A stretch of 64,000 bases of DNA from Carya illinoinensis (lineage: Eukaryota; Streptophyta; Magnoliopsida; Fagales; Juglandaceae). Shown here piece after piece: positions 1 to 12,556 of the stretch (the first letter of the stretch is position 1; each line of letters begins with the position of its first letter). The position numbers and the translations under genes were made by a program. The stretch spans positions 15,414,001 to 15,478,000 of the forward strand of contig NC_056754.1 of the NCBI RefSeq assembly GCF_018687715.1, in the 5' to 3' direction. The notes beneath the pieces are model-generated. The model did no database searches and was not told the DNA's origin. It saw nothing but the letters and a program-made list of their open reading frames with translations.

Positions 1-234
1 GCTAAAGAGGTGGCCGATGGCGGCGCAGGGTGGCACACAGCGGTGCATGGAGGAGAAACCGAAAAGAGAGAAGAAAGGGCTAGTGGCTTTGATTTGGCCT
101 TGGAGAGAGAGGGGCTCGAGGGGAAGGTTGTTGATGAGCTAGGGTAGGTATGGTGGGTTGCTAGCGGTCGTGCAATGGTGCAATTGGCCATGCCGGAGGC
201 ACGTGCTGAAGAACCTATAGGTTCTACGTGCAGC

Positions 235-307
<73 letters not shown>

Positions 308-846
308 CATGGGGCTAGGCTCGACGTGAAGGGGGTTGTCGGCATGAGGGGGTGGAGGTGAGGTGGTCGACAGGGCTAGGCTGGCTGCGCAGTGGCGCCG
401 CTAGGCTAAGAGACACACAGGTTGAGAGGGAAGAGGGACCGTCGGGTGCAAAGGATAACCAGGGGAGGGAAAAAGAAATAAGGAAAAAAAAATATGGAAA
501 AGGAGAGGAAAAAGAAAAAGAGGGGGGGGGAGAATTGAGATCCAGCTTTTGATCTTGGGTCTAAAAATGATTTCAAAACAGTAATTTAAATAAAGCTAAT
601 TTAAACACAATGATTGAGTAAAATAAAATAATAAAATCCAAAAATAACATAATTTAAAACAAAGAGTATTTTAAATAATTAACAATATTTTAATAAAAAT
701 AAAACACATCGAAATAAATTTTACAATTAAAAGTCGTAAAATAATACCACATAAATCATCTTAAATTTAAAACAAGAAAGCTCATAATCCTAAAAAAATG
801 CAAGAATTAGTTAGTCAAAATACACGTAAATACGGGCTATCACAGA
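1..846 (+). repeat. 3' part of a gypsy-type LTR, cut by the window edge
   Basis: This GC- and purine-rich stretch passes into an AT-rich tail and ends in a CGGGCTATCACA-like terminus near 846. The layout and terminus match the solo LTR at 42389-44577, which ends CGGGATGTCACA after a similar purine-rich then AT-rich tail. I read it as the 3' part of a related LTR whose 5' part lies outside the window. No coding potential is convincing here. The relationship is judged by eye from the ends and composition, not from an alignment. Confidence 0.5.
237..305. repeat. (GA)n microsatellite
   Basis: About 34 uninterrupted GA dinucleotides lie inside the LTR-like sequence. The complementary strand reads as a Leu-Ser repeat, which is an artefact of the repeat and not a protein. 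Confidence 0.97.
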
Positions 847-1097
847 TCTGGTGGAAAGGAACAAAATGGTGGCTTGGGCGAAGTGTTTGGGTCCATTACC
901 AAAAGAGATTTGGAAATTCTTTTGTGGTAGTCTTGGTGTAGGGAATATTAATCGAAAGATAAGGTGTACTCTTCAACCATTAGAGGTGTCAAGAAGCACC
1001 ATAGATTTTGGATGGGCTTCCACGGAGGTTGTCGTACCAAACGTGGCCCTTTGTTTGAAATCCTTGGGAAGATTGTTTTAGTAGTAGACGATACCTT
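847..1097. other. Unassigned flank of Copia-1
   Basis: About 250 bp of unique-looking sequence lies between the LTR end and the Copia-1 insertion. Across the insertion it continues at 6292 onward, since the 5-bp ACCTT duplication marks the split. Read on the minus strand, the rejoined flanks keep a short open frame starting near 6411, but I recognise no domain in it. Confidence 0.4.
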
Positions 1098-1401
1098 TGT
1101 CAAATTTACCATAGCAATGCCATCACAGCAAGCCACCTCAGACACATGCTCCATCTCAGCATAATAAGGATGATTCTAGAATACCATGAGCTGTAATTCT
1201 TTTCCATACAGATTGTACAAATTAGTTAGAATTCTGATTCCTTTATTTGATTCTTTGTAATTACTATAAATAGGTAGCTCAACATATTGTAAAGGAATGA
1301 ATCAAATAGTGCAAGCCACATTTTTTGCAACCAACTGATTCTCTACATTTCTGTTGGTCTCTCTGTTTCCCTATGAGTAATTAGGATTTCCAAAACTGTT
1401 A
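1098..1401 (+). repeat. Copia-1 5' LTR
   Basis: It starts TGTCAAATTTACC and ends CAAAACTGTTA directly before the primer site. A TATA-like TATAAATAG lies in its middle. The end is TA rather than the canonical CA, and the 3' copy also ends TA. Confidence 0.93.
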
Positions 1402-1414
1402 TGGTATCAAAGCC
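1402..1414 (+). promoter_or_regulatory. Copia-1 primer-binding site (tRNA-iMet)
   Basis: TGGTATCAAAGCC abuts the 5' LTR. It differs by one base from the usual plant initiator-Met primer site TGGTATCAGAGCC, which is present unchanged in Copia-3. Confidence 0.88.
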
Positions 1415-1420
1415 ATAACA

Positions 1421-2370
1421 ATGGCTTCTTAAGATACCAACAAAACACCCTTCATCAATCACAACCCAAAAGACCTTGCCAGTCCTTATTTTCTCAACCC
1501 TAATGATGGCCCAGCAACATTACTCACCAATCATCTTCTTATTGATGAAAACTACCATTCTTGTGCACACACCGTGCGTCATTCTCTGCGAATAAAAAAG
1601 AAACTGGGTTTCATTGATGGTACTCTTCTTCAACCCTCTTCCACCGATGCCTTGTTAGAACCATGGGTTGAATGCAATAACATGGTTATAACCTGGCTTC
1701 AGAATGCAATGTCTCTTGAAATAAAAAACAGTGTCGTTTATGTTGAAACTGCCCATGAATTGTTGCTTGAACTCGAACAACATTTTGCCCAAAACAATGG
1801 GCCAAGAATCTATGAATTGAAGCAATCCATTCAAAATATTACCCAAGGTGATGATTCTGTCAGCCTTTATTTGTCTAAGTTGAAAAGTCTATTTGATGAA
1901 CTCCTCAATTTTGAATTTATTCCAACGTGTACATGTGATGCCATGAAGCCTATCCTTGAGAATCAACAACATGACTGGATGATGAAATTCCTCATGGGGA
2001 TAAACGATTCCTTCAGCAACATCAAAGCTCAGATTATTCTTCTCAAACCCATTCCATCCTTAAGTGAAGTTTATGCTCTCGTCCAACAAGAAGAGAAGCA
2101 TAAGCAGATCTCCACTCTTCCCAACCTCCATGACACACTAGCCTTATCCACCAAAACTCATTACCCACCCACCCGAGACATTTCCAAACCTTTTAATTCA
2201 CAACGACGAGACAAATTATTTTGCACTTTTTGCAAAGTCTCAAGCCATTATCTGGAAAAGTGATTTAAGGCCAATCTGAATCTTGAGAAACCCACATGTA
2301 CACACTGTCATCTTGTTGATCACACTATAGAGAGGTGTTACAAAGTACATGGCTATCCTCCTGGCCATAA
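1421..2370 (+). pseudogene. Copia-1 gag (broken)
   Basis: The reading frame begins at the ATG at 1421, stops after three codons (TAA at 1430), and is then open to a TGA near 2262. The sequence has the usual copia gag core, with a conserved tryptophan region near 'ITWLQNAMS' and a 'LYLSKLKSLFDEL' segment. Beyond the second stop is a zinc-knuckle-like stretch CTHCHLVDHTIERCYKVHG, so the nucleocapsid part is still recognisable. Gag would form the cytoplasmic particle that packages the RNA. With two in-frame stops it cannot do so from this copy. Confidence 0.85.
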
Positions 2371-2577
2371 GCTTGCCATTGACCCAAAGGCCCTGACCCT
2401 TCTGTTAACCAAATTAGTCTTTCGAACCAAGAACAGATCAATGAGAATTCTCAAGCAGTTCTAACAAAAGACCAATATCAACATCTCATTGCTTTGCTCC
2501 AGTCTCATGCTACACAACTGGCTGCATATTAGCTTCAATCCATTGATTAATCTCCAGTCTGTCCTTCGCCTTCAACC

Positions 2578-5500
2578 ATGTCTAGTATAGCTTCTTGTTT
2601 CTTAGTCTTTCATACAACATCTTCACGTTATATCCCTTGGATCATAGACAGAGGTGCAATAGATCATATGATCTGCTACACCTCCATTTATACTTCCTCA
2701 CCCACAATAGTTAATTTTAAATTCGGATTTCCAAATGGTAATCATGCCAATGCTACCCATAAGGGTACTGTTAAACTCAATTCTACCATTACTCTCAAAG
2801 ATGTTTTATGCATCCCATCTTTTAATTTCAATCTCCTCTCAGCAAAAAGATTAATCTAGGACATTAATTGTTGCTTCGTTTTCTTTGCTAATGAGTGTTA
2901 TGTGTAAGACTTTTTCTCTTGCAGCACGATTGGGTGAGGTTGTCAATGGCCTTTACCATCTTCTGCTGACAAGAGTGTCTCCGACAGCCCTATTTTCCAT
3001 TTTAAACACTTTACCTTTCCATAAATTTTCTGTTTCTACCTCTGTTACCTCTCAACAACATGTCTACAATTTATGGCATTGTAGAATGGGTCACTTGTCT
3101 GACTCATGCTTATCCTTGTTACAAAAAGATTTACCTTTATTAACTTCTATACATTCTATTGTTCCATGCTCTACATATCATTTCTCAAAACATCACAGGT
3201 CACATTTTCCTATTAGTGATAACCGCGCCTCCAAACCTTTTGACCTCATCCATTGTGACATTTGGGTCTATTTAATGAAAAATAAATCCTAAACTCGACC
3301 TTTGCTTCAATCCTTTTGCTCACTAGTTGAAACACAATTTCAAACAAAAGTTAAAGCTCTTCGGTTTGATAATGGAAATGAATTTTCAATGACTAATTTT
3401 TTCATGCAAAATAGAATTGTTCACCAAAAAACCTGTGTCGGAAGCCCCCAACAAAATGGGCTTGTAGAACAAAATCATCAGCACGTTTTGAATGTTCCCC
3501 GTGCCTTAATATTTCAATCCGGTGTTCCCTCATCTTTTTGGAATGGTTGTATTTTAACTGCTACCTATCTCATTAACAGAACCCCATCCCCCAATTTGCA
3601 AAACCATAGCCCCTACCAACTTCTTTTCCAAACCAAACCCACCTATCAACACTTGAGAACCTTCGGTTGTCTTTGCTATGCATCTACCTTAAAACAAAAT
3701 AGACACAAATTTGACTCTAAAGTAAGAAAATGTATTATGCTTGGATATCCATTCGGAATCAAAGGCTACAAATTACTTGATTTAATCAGCAAATCCATTT
3801 TTTACTTCAAAGATGTCACTTTCTATGAACACATATTTCCCTATAATATTGCTCATTCCGCTACACAACCCTCCCCTACACCTCAGTTTCCATCTCTAGG
3901 TAACGATGCCATCACCCAGTCCCCACAATTACAATTTGATATTCCCACCACATCCTCACCATCTTAGCACTTTGACTCTCTCACAGCACACCCTTCATAA
4001 CAAGTATCGTCATCTATCATCTCCTTCGACCCTCCTACAGACTCATCTTCTCAACAAGACTCTCCTTTATAGCCACATGATTCTCCCATTCCTACTCACA
4101 TCCTCACAGAACACACATCAACACATTCCACTTCTCCGATCAACCCCTCCATTTCTTCTACTCTACCTAATATCCCACCCCAAACACAAACCCTCCCTAC
4201 AAATCAAACAGACCGAAACACTCACCTGCCTACCTCTAGGACTACTCCTATCAACAAGTCAGTGCACCCACTACTTCCCTTTCCAACTTTGACATCAAAG
4301 GTAATTCACTTGCTACTCATTTATATCCCTTACATTCTGTCTTGTCTCATGCTAAATTATCTCCCAACCATGCTGCTTTTGCCATTTCTATTCTTCATCA
4401 CACTGAACCTTCCACTTATGCACAAGCTGTGAAAAGCTTAGACTGGTGTATTGCAATGGATAATGAGATTGCGGCTTTAGAATTGAACAAGACTTGGGAT
4501 GTTATTGATCTGCCTATTGGGAAGAAGACCATTGGTTCAAAATGGGTTTACAAAACTAAATACAATTCAGATGGAAAAATTGAGAGGCACAAGGCTCGTT
4601 TAGTTGCCAAGGGTTACACCCAAGAGGAGGGCCTTGATTACCATGACATTCTCACTCGTAGCTAAACTTGTAATGGTAAAAACCTTAATAGCCGTTGTTG
4701 CCATCAAAGGGTGGAAACTTCATCAATTTGATGTTCATAATGCCTTTTTACATGGTGACTTGGAGGAAAAAGTGTATATGAAAATACCTCCTAGTTACAA
4801 AGTTTAAGGCAAGAACAAAGTTTGCAAATTAAATAAGAGCTTGTATGGCCTCAAACAAGCCTCTCGGCAATGGCATGCCAAATTTTCCTCTTCCTTGTTA
4901 CAATTTGGATTTACTCAGTCACGAGCTGATTACAGCTTATTTACAAAAGGAAGTGGTTCATCCTTTCTAGCGCTACTCGTTTACGTTGACGATATAGTTA
5001 TAGCTTCCAATGATCCTCATGGTATCTCAGCTCTCAAGGTTTTTCTAGAGTCCAAATTCAAGATCAAAGATCTTGGCACACTTAAGTATTTTCTCGGTTT
5101 GGAGGTAGCCTGAAACTCAAAAGAGATTCAATTATGCCAAAGGAAATATTTCCTGGACATTCTCAACAATGCTGGCTTAACTGGCTGCAAGCCTAGTTTA
5201 ATTCCTATGGACTCGAATCTCAAACTTAATAAGGATGAAGGCCAACTGCTACATGATCTATCAGAATTCAGAATGCTCATTGGAAGACTCCTCTACTTAA
5301 CCATCACACGCCCTAATCTTTCATTCTCTGTTAACTTGCTCAGTCAATACATGAGTGCCCCTTGGGTTCCATACCTTCAAGTAGCTTACAAGGTGCTGCA
5401 TTATGTCAAAAAATCCTCTAGTCAAGGATTGTTCTTCCCTACATCATCTTCTTGTCAATTAATATCCTACTGTGATTCCAATTGGTCGTCATTCCCAAAT

Positions 5501-5900
5501 ACAAGAAAATCCACAACTGGCTATTGTGTGTTCCTCGGGCAATCACTCATTTTGTGGAAGTGCAAGAAGCAGACCACTATTTCTCGCAGTTCAGCTGAAG
5601 CAGAATACCAGTCTATGACTACTGCTTCTTGCAAGCTCATCTGGTTAAAATATTTACTTGCTGATCTCATGTTTCCTCATCTTTAGCCCGCCACACTTCA
5701 CTATGACAACAAGTCTGCTCTACACATTTGCCTCCAACCTAGTTTTCCACGAAAGGACTAAGCACATCGAATTAGATTGTCATCTAATTCGAGTCAAATT
5801 CAAGAGATTATTATCTCAACTGCATACATGGCATCTTCCTGTCAGTTAGTCGATATCCTCACAAAAGTTCTCTATTCTCCATTGTTCTATTCCTTATTGT
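2578..5900 (+). pseudogene. Copia-1 pol (protease, integrase, RT, RNase H), broken
   Basis: Protease: the active-site motif reads DRGAIDH at about 2648 where the family has DSGATDH, so the catalytic serine/threonine position is lost. Integrase: the HHCC region (LWHCRMGHL) is present, but the core jumps from HCDIW straight to VYLMKNKS, removing roughly 25 residues. The second Asp (RFDNGNEF) and the Glu (NGLVEQNH) remain. Reverse transcriptase: [12 protein letters not shown], a frameshift near 4660, FDVHNAFLHGDLEE, then YVDD near 4984. RNase H: YCDSNWSS and SSAEAEY, then degraded. Several in-frame stops (for example after PPSYKV and LGLEVA) complete the loss of function. Confidence 0.92.
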
Positions 5901-5938
5901 GCAAGATGGAAATTATTGACATACACTCTCCATCTTGT

Positions 5939-5982
5939 TTTGGGGGAGAGGGGGGGGGGGAGAGGGGGGGGGGGGGGGGAGG
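5939..5982 (+). promoter_or_regulatory. Copia-1 polypurine tract, expanded
   Basis: A 44-bp run of G with a few A directly precedes the 3' LTR. A copia polypurine tract is normally about 10-15 bp, so this one looks expanded by slippage. It would have primed plus-strand DNA synthesis. Confidence 0.85.
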
Positions 5983-6286
5983 TGTCAAATTTACCACAAT
6001 GATGCCATCACAGCAAGCCACCTCAGACACATGCTCCATCTCAACATAATAAGGATGATTCTAGAGTACCATGAGCTGTAATTCTGTTCCATACAGATTG
6101 TACAAATTAGTTAGAATTCTGATTCCTTTATTTGATTCTTTGTAATTACTATAAATAGGTAGCTCAACATATTGTAAAGGAATGAATCAAATAGTGCAAG
6201 CCACATTTCTACAACCAACTAAATCTCTGAATTTTTTGTTGGTCTCTCTGTTTCGCTGTAAGTAATCAGGATTTCCAAAACTATTA
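5983..6286 (+). repeat. Copia-1 3' LTR
   Basis: The second 304-bp LTR starts TGTCAAATTTACC, ends CAAAACTATTA, and is followed by the ACCTT target duplication. Confidence 0.93.
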
Positions 6287-6291
6287 ACCTT

Positions 6292-7532
6292 GGTGAGGTT
6301 GGTATCTGATAGCATTTTGATTTCAACACAATCACATTTCCACACACTCGCGTAAGAGTATGTGATGGTGAGATCCATCCCGAGCGTCGGATGTCCTCCT
6401 TTCCCAGCCATCGTTTAATTTTTATTAAGTGCTTCCATTGAAGGAGAAGTCAGATCTGGAAATAGGGAAATTAATTTCAGATTTTTTAGAATAGAGGGAG
6501 GAGGAATCTCGATGGTATCATCCTCCTTGGCTTGCTCTTCCTCTTTCGCTAACGCACGAAATTGTTTCTCTATATTGTTAAATTTTTCTTTAAAATCCTT
6601 GACTTTCGAGATTTTCTTGAATTCGTTCCATTGATTCTTTAAATCTATTAAGGGATATGAGATTTGTTTCCATGATCACACAAATATCAAAGTTTCTCTT
6701 ATACCACTTTATAACACACATAACACATTAATAGTGAGTAAAATGAAATATCCCATTTTGAAGATGAGAAAACGTCCAAAAATCTCATAAAGAAAAAGAA
6801 GATGATATGAAGAAGAAGTTTCTATTACTTTTTGGTCGAAGAACAAAGAGAGCCCCTCACTCGTTACTTAAACATGATGACCCTTACATGGGCCTAACTA
6901 GCTCAACACTAAAAACAGCAATGACAGGAAGAGTCCTCTAAATAGCTCAAGTGCATTACCGGCTACACTACAAGTCCAACTAAATAGTATTAAAAAAAAA
7001 AAATCTACACAACCTCCACACAACTTTTTTTTTTAATTTTTATTATTTTTTTTTCTTTTATCAAATATTTAATATATGAATAATTAAAATTAAAATTTTC
7101 TATTCATTATTCATATATTAAATATTTGATAAAAGAATAAACTTAAAAAAATTTAAATATTAAAAAATTAAAAATTTTGAAAAAATGTGGTGTGTGGAGG
7201 TTGGGTAGCATTCCCCTAGTATAAAATATAGACTATAAAATAAAGTTCACAAAACAAGCTATAAAGTTGCCCACGGGCCATATTGTCATTGTAAACTAGG
7301 CTAGCTCTTGTAAATTGAAGTGTAACAGTATCCTTCGACCAAAGAAATCCTCAGTGGGGCACTCACTTTTAGTCCCCAATTTCTCTCTCTAAAACACCAA
7401 TTAAAATCTTTGTATAAGGAAATTTGAGATCTGTCCCAGTTTTGTTCGAATGCAAAAATATGATCTTTGAGGGCTTGCACAAGACGGGTCCGGTTCTGGG
7501 TCTGGGAAAAATTTGAGGAAAAGGCTTTAAGC
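6292..7532 (-). other. Unassigned region with a gag-like fragment
   Basis: Mostly non-coding. On the minus strand, between about 6740 and 6420, short pieces of frame such as METNLISLNRFKESMERI and EIPPPSILKNLKL resemble the coiled N-terminus of a retrotransposon gag, but stops and frameshifts interrupt them. The foldback element at 7005-7208 is listed separately. I would not call a gene here. Confidence 0.3.
7005..7208. mobile_element. MITE-like foldback element
   Basis: The ends form an 18-bp inverted repeat, CTACACAACCTCCACACA against CTACCCAACCTCCACACA (17 of 18 match). The interior holds a second long AT-rich inverted repeat centred near 7095, whose arms contain TTTATCAAATATTTAATATA. The whole 204 bp could fold into one hairpin. 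No coding sequence and no clear target duplication were seen, so the superfamily is not assigned. Confidence 0.75.
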
Positions 7533-7916
7533 CACATTTTGATAAGACCCAGCTCGCCATTAAAGGGAACGCACACCAGGGTTTCTATGGTGTGGGTTTT
7601 CTTCTATACGTCTCTCTCAAGTTAAGGAGATAGAAAGTTTCGGTGGAAGAGAGAGGAAGAAAAGAGGGAGATGAGAAGGTTTTTCACAAATGAGAAATGG
7701 AATGAGAAGGTTTCGGTTAGACAGGTACACTAAATGAGAAATGGAAGAGCTACATGGCATCCTAATTGGAGGGCTATTATTAGGTCTTCAGCAAACTGAC
7801 TGGCGGTAAGTTTTCTCATCCACAGTTCCTTAAGCATAAGTAAAACCTCCTTCATCAAGGGCCGGAGTGGGAGTGACAGTTCATCCTAAATGCACCTAAG
7901 TCCTAATTTAACCATT

Positions 7917-10761
7917 TGATTGAGCTGAAATATTGCACATTTTAGCTATTTAAAACCAATGTATTTTAAATTCATCATGACATTATTATTGGTTTTAAAT
8001 GAAAAAAATGATTAATAAGGATAAATCAAAGTTGTGATTTTAATTGATTAAAAGCATGAATTTCTGCTTGAATTCTACCAACTATTGATTACTGTGCATT
8101 CTAGTTCATAATTTTTCTTGCTTTCCATTATCATTTGCGTTTGTACCATTGTTTTTCTTGTTCTTAATGTTCATAAAGTTTCTTGAGCTATGTTTCCATC
8201 TTTTGGGTTCAATCCATGAACCTCAAAAGATAGAAGCACTTCTTGCCATCTTTGAATGGAAGTTGCTCAAGCTAATCTTTCATTTATGTTATTTTGTTGT
8301 TGAGTGTTTTCTTTTTTTTTAATCTCCATCTCCATTTTTCATGCATACCATGGTTCATTATGTTCATGTCTTGTTCATACTTTGTCTTGAGCTCTCCCAC
8401 CATTTAAACAATCGCAACTCCATCTAACCTCATACACGGCTACACTAATCACCCCACAAATCCACCAACTCATTTCCAACCCACCTAAATTATACATTAA
8501 TTGAAAGGCTGCTTGTTTGGCTTAACTTACATCGGTTGGTGCAGCTAAATTAAGGTGAGGAACATGTGATGGATTGGTGCAATCAAAGGCTGCTGCTGTC
8601 TCCACCGAAATGAAGGAAGAAGAAGGCTGCTACTCCACCAAATTTAACATTGAAAAAGTCAGCCTTTGTCCACCGAAATGAAGGAAGAAGAAGGCTGCTG
8701 CTCCACCAAATTTAACATTGAAAAAGTCAGCCTTTGTCCATCGAAATGAAGGAAGATAGAGAGACACATGCAAGCTTGGTCAATGTCTACGGCAATGAAA
8801 AGAAAATATAGAGAAACATGTGCTGAAATTAAAGTGCATGATGTGCTGAAATTAAAGTGCATGATGTGCTGGAATTAAAGTATGTTGTGCTGGAATTGAG
8901 TGAAGAATAAATCGGTGCATGATTAGAGGGAAAGCAATCGGTGTTTGATTGAATAGATGAGTTGGAGAGAAGAGGGAGATTGTGATGTGCATGTGATTGA
9001 ATAAAAAAAAAGGGAATGAATGAGCTGAAAGTCATTGAAGGCTGCTATCCACCGAATCTACATTGAAGAATTAGGCTGCCTCTCCACCGAATTTGACATG
9101 GCAGCCATCTAAAGATATATATATATATATGGGAGTTGTGTTGTGTTGGACGAAAAAGAGGAGCAATCGGTGGGAGGTGATTAGCTGGAATTGAAAGGAG
9201 ACGTGTGGAGTTGAAGGGAGACGTGTAGGCCAATGCTAAAGTCGGCTGGAATTATTTTTCTGGAGGTGTGTAGGTCGGTTGGATGTAAGTGAGATGCAGG
9301 AGAGAGGTGATTGAAGGGGGAATGAATTGTGAGGGAGTTTGGACCGACTAGAAGCAGTAGGTGGGTGAGTGTTGTGTGCTAAAATTGAAGAAAACAGATT
9401 GAAGAAGTCGGCTGGGAGGCAATGAAGAAACCGTGTATGAATTTGCAAGAAGTTAGGCAAGAAGTTAGGCATGAAGACTTGGTTGTTTCGTTTGAATTAA
9501 GAAATCAATTGAATAAAATAAGAAAGGAGGAATGCAATGCAAGACACGGCAATTAAGAGAAATGCAAGAGGCGGCTGAATTGTGAAACAAATTGAGTGTG
9601 AATGCAACAAGAAGTGGCCGAAATTAAGGTGTGAATACAAGATTGAAGTGTGAAACCAATTAAATGGAGATGCAACTAGCCAAAATGTTCGGCTATAAAA
9701 GGGTGCAATCCGAAGCTTACAAAAAACTCAAGCTTACACAACTCAAACTTAGACAAAGACAACTCAACACACAACTACAATTTTCTACTTTTGTTATGTA
9801 CTTAAAAGAATTAGCTCCTTTTTTGTTTTCAGAAATTTTGTTTCTCCTTTTAGTTTCAAAGCTTTGTTGTTTTAGCATTTTTATTAAGTGTATTAAGATT
9901 TGTTCTAGAATTTTATTTCATTAAGTGTAATACCTTAATTTTAATCAAGTGTGCTAGTTTGTTTCATTACTTGTTTGTTTCATGCAACAAAAAGAAATTG
10001 TTTTAGAAGTTTTCATTAATTGTGTTACCTTAATTTATTGCAAGGAAGGTTTGGTTTTAAGCTTTTGTTTTTTTTGTTTTTAATTTTTCTGAAACATCAT
10101 TCGTGGGGAGTAGAGGAATTGTTCTAGAGTTTTTATTAAAGGTTTAGAGATTAATTTTCAAGAGTGATACGTGAGAAGTTGTTTCCTTTTTGTTTTGAAT
10201 TTAAATTGAATAGTGAAAGGAAGTTTTCGTTTAGACTTTTCGTTCCCTATTTTATTTTAAAGTTTATAGAATACTTTTGAGTTTCTGTTTAATTATTTCG
10301 TGTTATTTATTTTTCTTACTTCTTTAAGTTTTCATTTAATAGTGATTACAATTGTTATGTGTTATTTTGAGAATCCGTGATTTAATTACAAAGATGAATT
10401 CTAGAATCTTGGTTTTGGGCATTTTTCAATTTTCAGTTCATGTTTTGTCAATTACTTTCTAATTTAGTTTAATGCTTAATTTAATTTTATTAATTTCTGA
10501 GTTTAATCTATTAGTCCTTTACATTCCAATCCGACAATCAAAATCAAAAGACATGAATCTAGTCCATGACTAGTACCCTTTTCCATCCATTGCACATACC
10601 ATCATTTTATTTTCTCTTTGTGAAGTTTTTCACATTTTTTCAACGAGTTTAATTTTAAGCAACTTTCCTGAGGAGACGATCTAGGAATTTATTCCTAATT
10701 ATTACACGACATCCTCCTGCACTTGGGATAGCATTAGTGCTACTCATTTTTGAGTGAGTCA
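7917..10761 (+). mobile_element. Solo LTR of a Ty3/gypsy-type element
   Basis: The sequence starts TGATTGAGCTG, ends GAGTGAGTCA, and is flanked by the 5-bp duplication CCATT (7912-7916 and 10762-10766). Arm B has the uninterrupted site near 46686. No primer site, polypurine tract or retroviral domain was seen, so this 2845-bp unit is a solo LTR. The ending, with a 'gcacttgggat' segment before the terminus, resembles long LTRs of the plant Athila/Tat group. That lineage call is an inference. Confidence 0.85.
8601..8890. repeat. Tandem repeats inside the solo LTR
   Basis: A 68-bp unit beginning CCACCGAAATGAAGGAAG occurs about 2.3 times between 8601 and 8755. Immediately after, a roughly 22-bp unit GTGCTGAAATTAAAGTGCAT is repeated three to four times up to about 8890. 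Confidence 0.85.
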
Positions 10762-10810
10762 CCATTCTCTCCAACTGTTTCTTGTCAACCTCATCATCTT
10801 GCCCAACTAA

Positions 10811-12524
10811 GAGCATTGGCAATGGCCTTGCCATTTCCCAATGCAAGTCTAAAATAAAAGCAAATCTGAGAAAATTCATCTGCAACGGCCTGGCTAAAAT
10901 TGAAAAGTTTGACATAACCGCTACAGTATTTCTTAGCAGCTCTTCATGTCTTACGAGAGATTGTACAAGGAGCAAAGTAATATTTTATCATTTCTGAAGT
11001 ACTTGCCGCTCTCTCTTTCCCTTCGTTTTTCTTTGTCTTCATTCCCAAAACACTCCATTTCTCGTTCTTTTCTTTCTTTCTCCCGAAACACTTCTCTGTC
11101 CCTTTCTTTTCTTTCTTTCTCCTGAAACCTTTCTCTGTCTTCATCCCCTTCTCTCTGTCGCCTATTTCTTCTTCAACCAGCAAAGCCCTTTTCTTCAGCC
11201 CATCGCTCTTCTTCGTCGCCTTCTCCAACGGTTGATGTCATCTTCGTGCTTTCCAAAGTAAGTCTTTCTTCCTCGCTCTTCTCTCCCTCTTCTCTATTGA
11301 AACCACTTTCTAGGTCTCCCTGTGCTCTTCTTTCTAGGTCTCATCGAGTCAAAACAACTTCAATTGTCCGGGCTAGCATCAACCATCAAGATACTCGTTT
11401 ATGCGTTTTGAGGTAATCTCTTGGATCATTGATGGTAGATTTTCATATTTGGTGATCTACTTTCCTAACCGACCTATTTATTTACTTTTTGGTTTAGTTA
11501 TTTGAAAGGGATTTGTAATTAATTTCATGAATAGATATAATTTTTTAATTCAACCTTATTGATATTCTTTCTAATTTCCATGGTATCTTCGATGCGTCTG
11601 GGATTAGTTGGTTATCTCTCTTTGGTTGCTTAGAAACTTGAAGATTCTCTAATCGAAATTGCTTAGATTCAAAAGTATACGGGTCTTTTCCCTCATGTTC
11701 ACTGCATACTGAGTAGAGGTCGTTGATTGAACTGAGGTTGTTATTTATTTTTTAAAATTGAGATTTAACTTGAAACTAGGGATATTTTATGATTGAAAAG
11801 GTTTTTGTTATTTTCATTTCATTATTAAAGGGGTTGTCTCCTTATTAAAACTCACAGTGGCCTGTATCACGTACAATGAGGTCTTTATAAGGATTTATTT
11901 ATTGATTTTGTTTGTTTGCATTGTATTAGTATCCCAGTTGATTGGGAGCTTTAAGAGTGAAGAAAATTGTTCTTTACTTAGCTACTTGCAATGATGTTGG
12001 GGAGAAGAGGGTCTTGCACAAAATGGCCATTAATCACAGGATATGGTACATTTCATGCTTGCAATTTCGTGTGCTAGAATTAGTCTTTAGTCATATCTTC
12101 GAGTTTTTATTGCAATGATTGGTCAAGAATTGTAGATGGTGATTGGTTGTTATAAAAAGTTGTTGGCATGTTTGTTAGCTTCAACCACAATTATAAATAT
12201 AAAAGTTGGGTAGAAGAAATGTTGGTATGTTTATATATGTGATTGTTGGGTGAATGGTTTGCAAAATATATTTATTGAATAATTAGGTTGAGAGAAAAAA
12301 TAGTTAAAAATAATAATTTGTAATATTAACTAATATATGAAGTGTATTTGTAAAATATTTTTTCAAAAAAAATTTCAAATATTATTAAAATACATAATAT
12401 TTTATTATTATTTAGATTTCAAGATCCTTAGTCTAATGTGGATTAATCTACCTAAAAATTCATGTTAGAGACAAAAGTTAACATTCTAACTAAATTATAG
12501 ACAACAAAGCCATTGCCAATGCTC
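10811..12524. mobile_element. TIR element copy A (non-autonomous DNA transposon candidate)
   Basis: The ends are a perfect 16-bp inverted pair: GAGCATTGGCAATGGC at 10811-10826 and its complement at 12509-12524. The interior holds a CT-rich stretch (about 11000-11340), an AT-rich tail and no transposase. The homologous copy lies at 46738-48479, so it was present before the duplication. I could not settle the target duplication. PIF/Harbinger or hAT are both possible. Confidence 0.6.
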
Positions 12525-12556
12525 GAATTGGCCAAGTCGCCAACCTTGAAACAGTG

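Larger units (their letters stand above)
1098..6286 (+). mobile_element. Copia-1, decayed full-length Ty1/copia retrotransposon
   Basis: The element has two 304-bp LTRs (1098-1401 and 5983-6286), flanked by a perfect 5-bp target duplication ACCTT (1093-1097 and 6287-6291). An initiator-Met tRNA primer site follows the 5' LTR and a purine tract precedes the 3' LTR. The internal order gag, protease, integrase, reverse transcriptase, RNase H is the Ty1/copia order. The LTRs differ at roughly 15-20 positions by eye (about 94-95% identity), so it is the oldest well-delimited LTR element here. Several stops, a frameshift and an integrase deletion make it immobile on its own. Confidence 0.95.

Noticed and set aside
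139..345. Leu-Ser repeat protein on the minus strand
   Set aside because: It is a translation of the (GA)n microsatellite.
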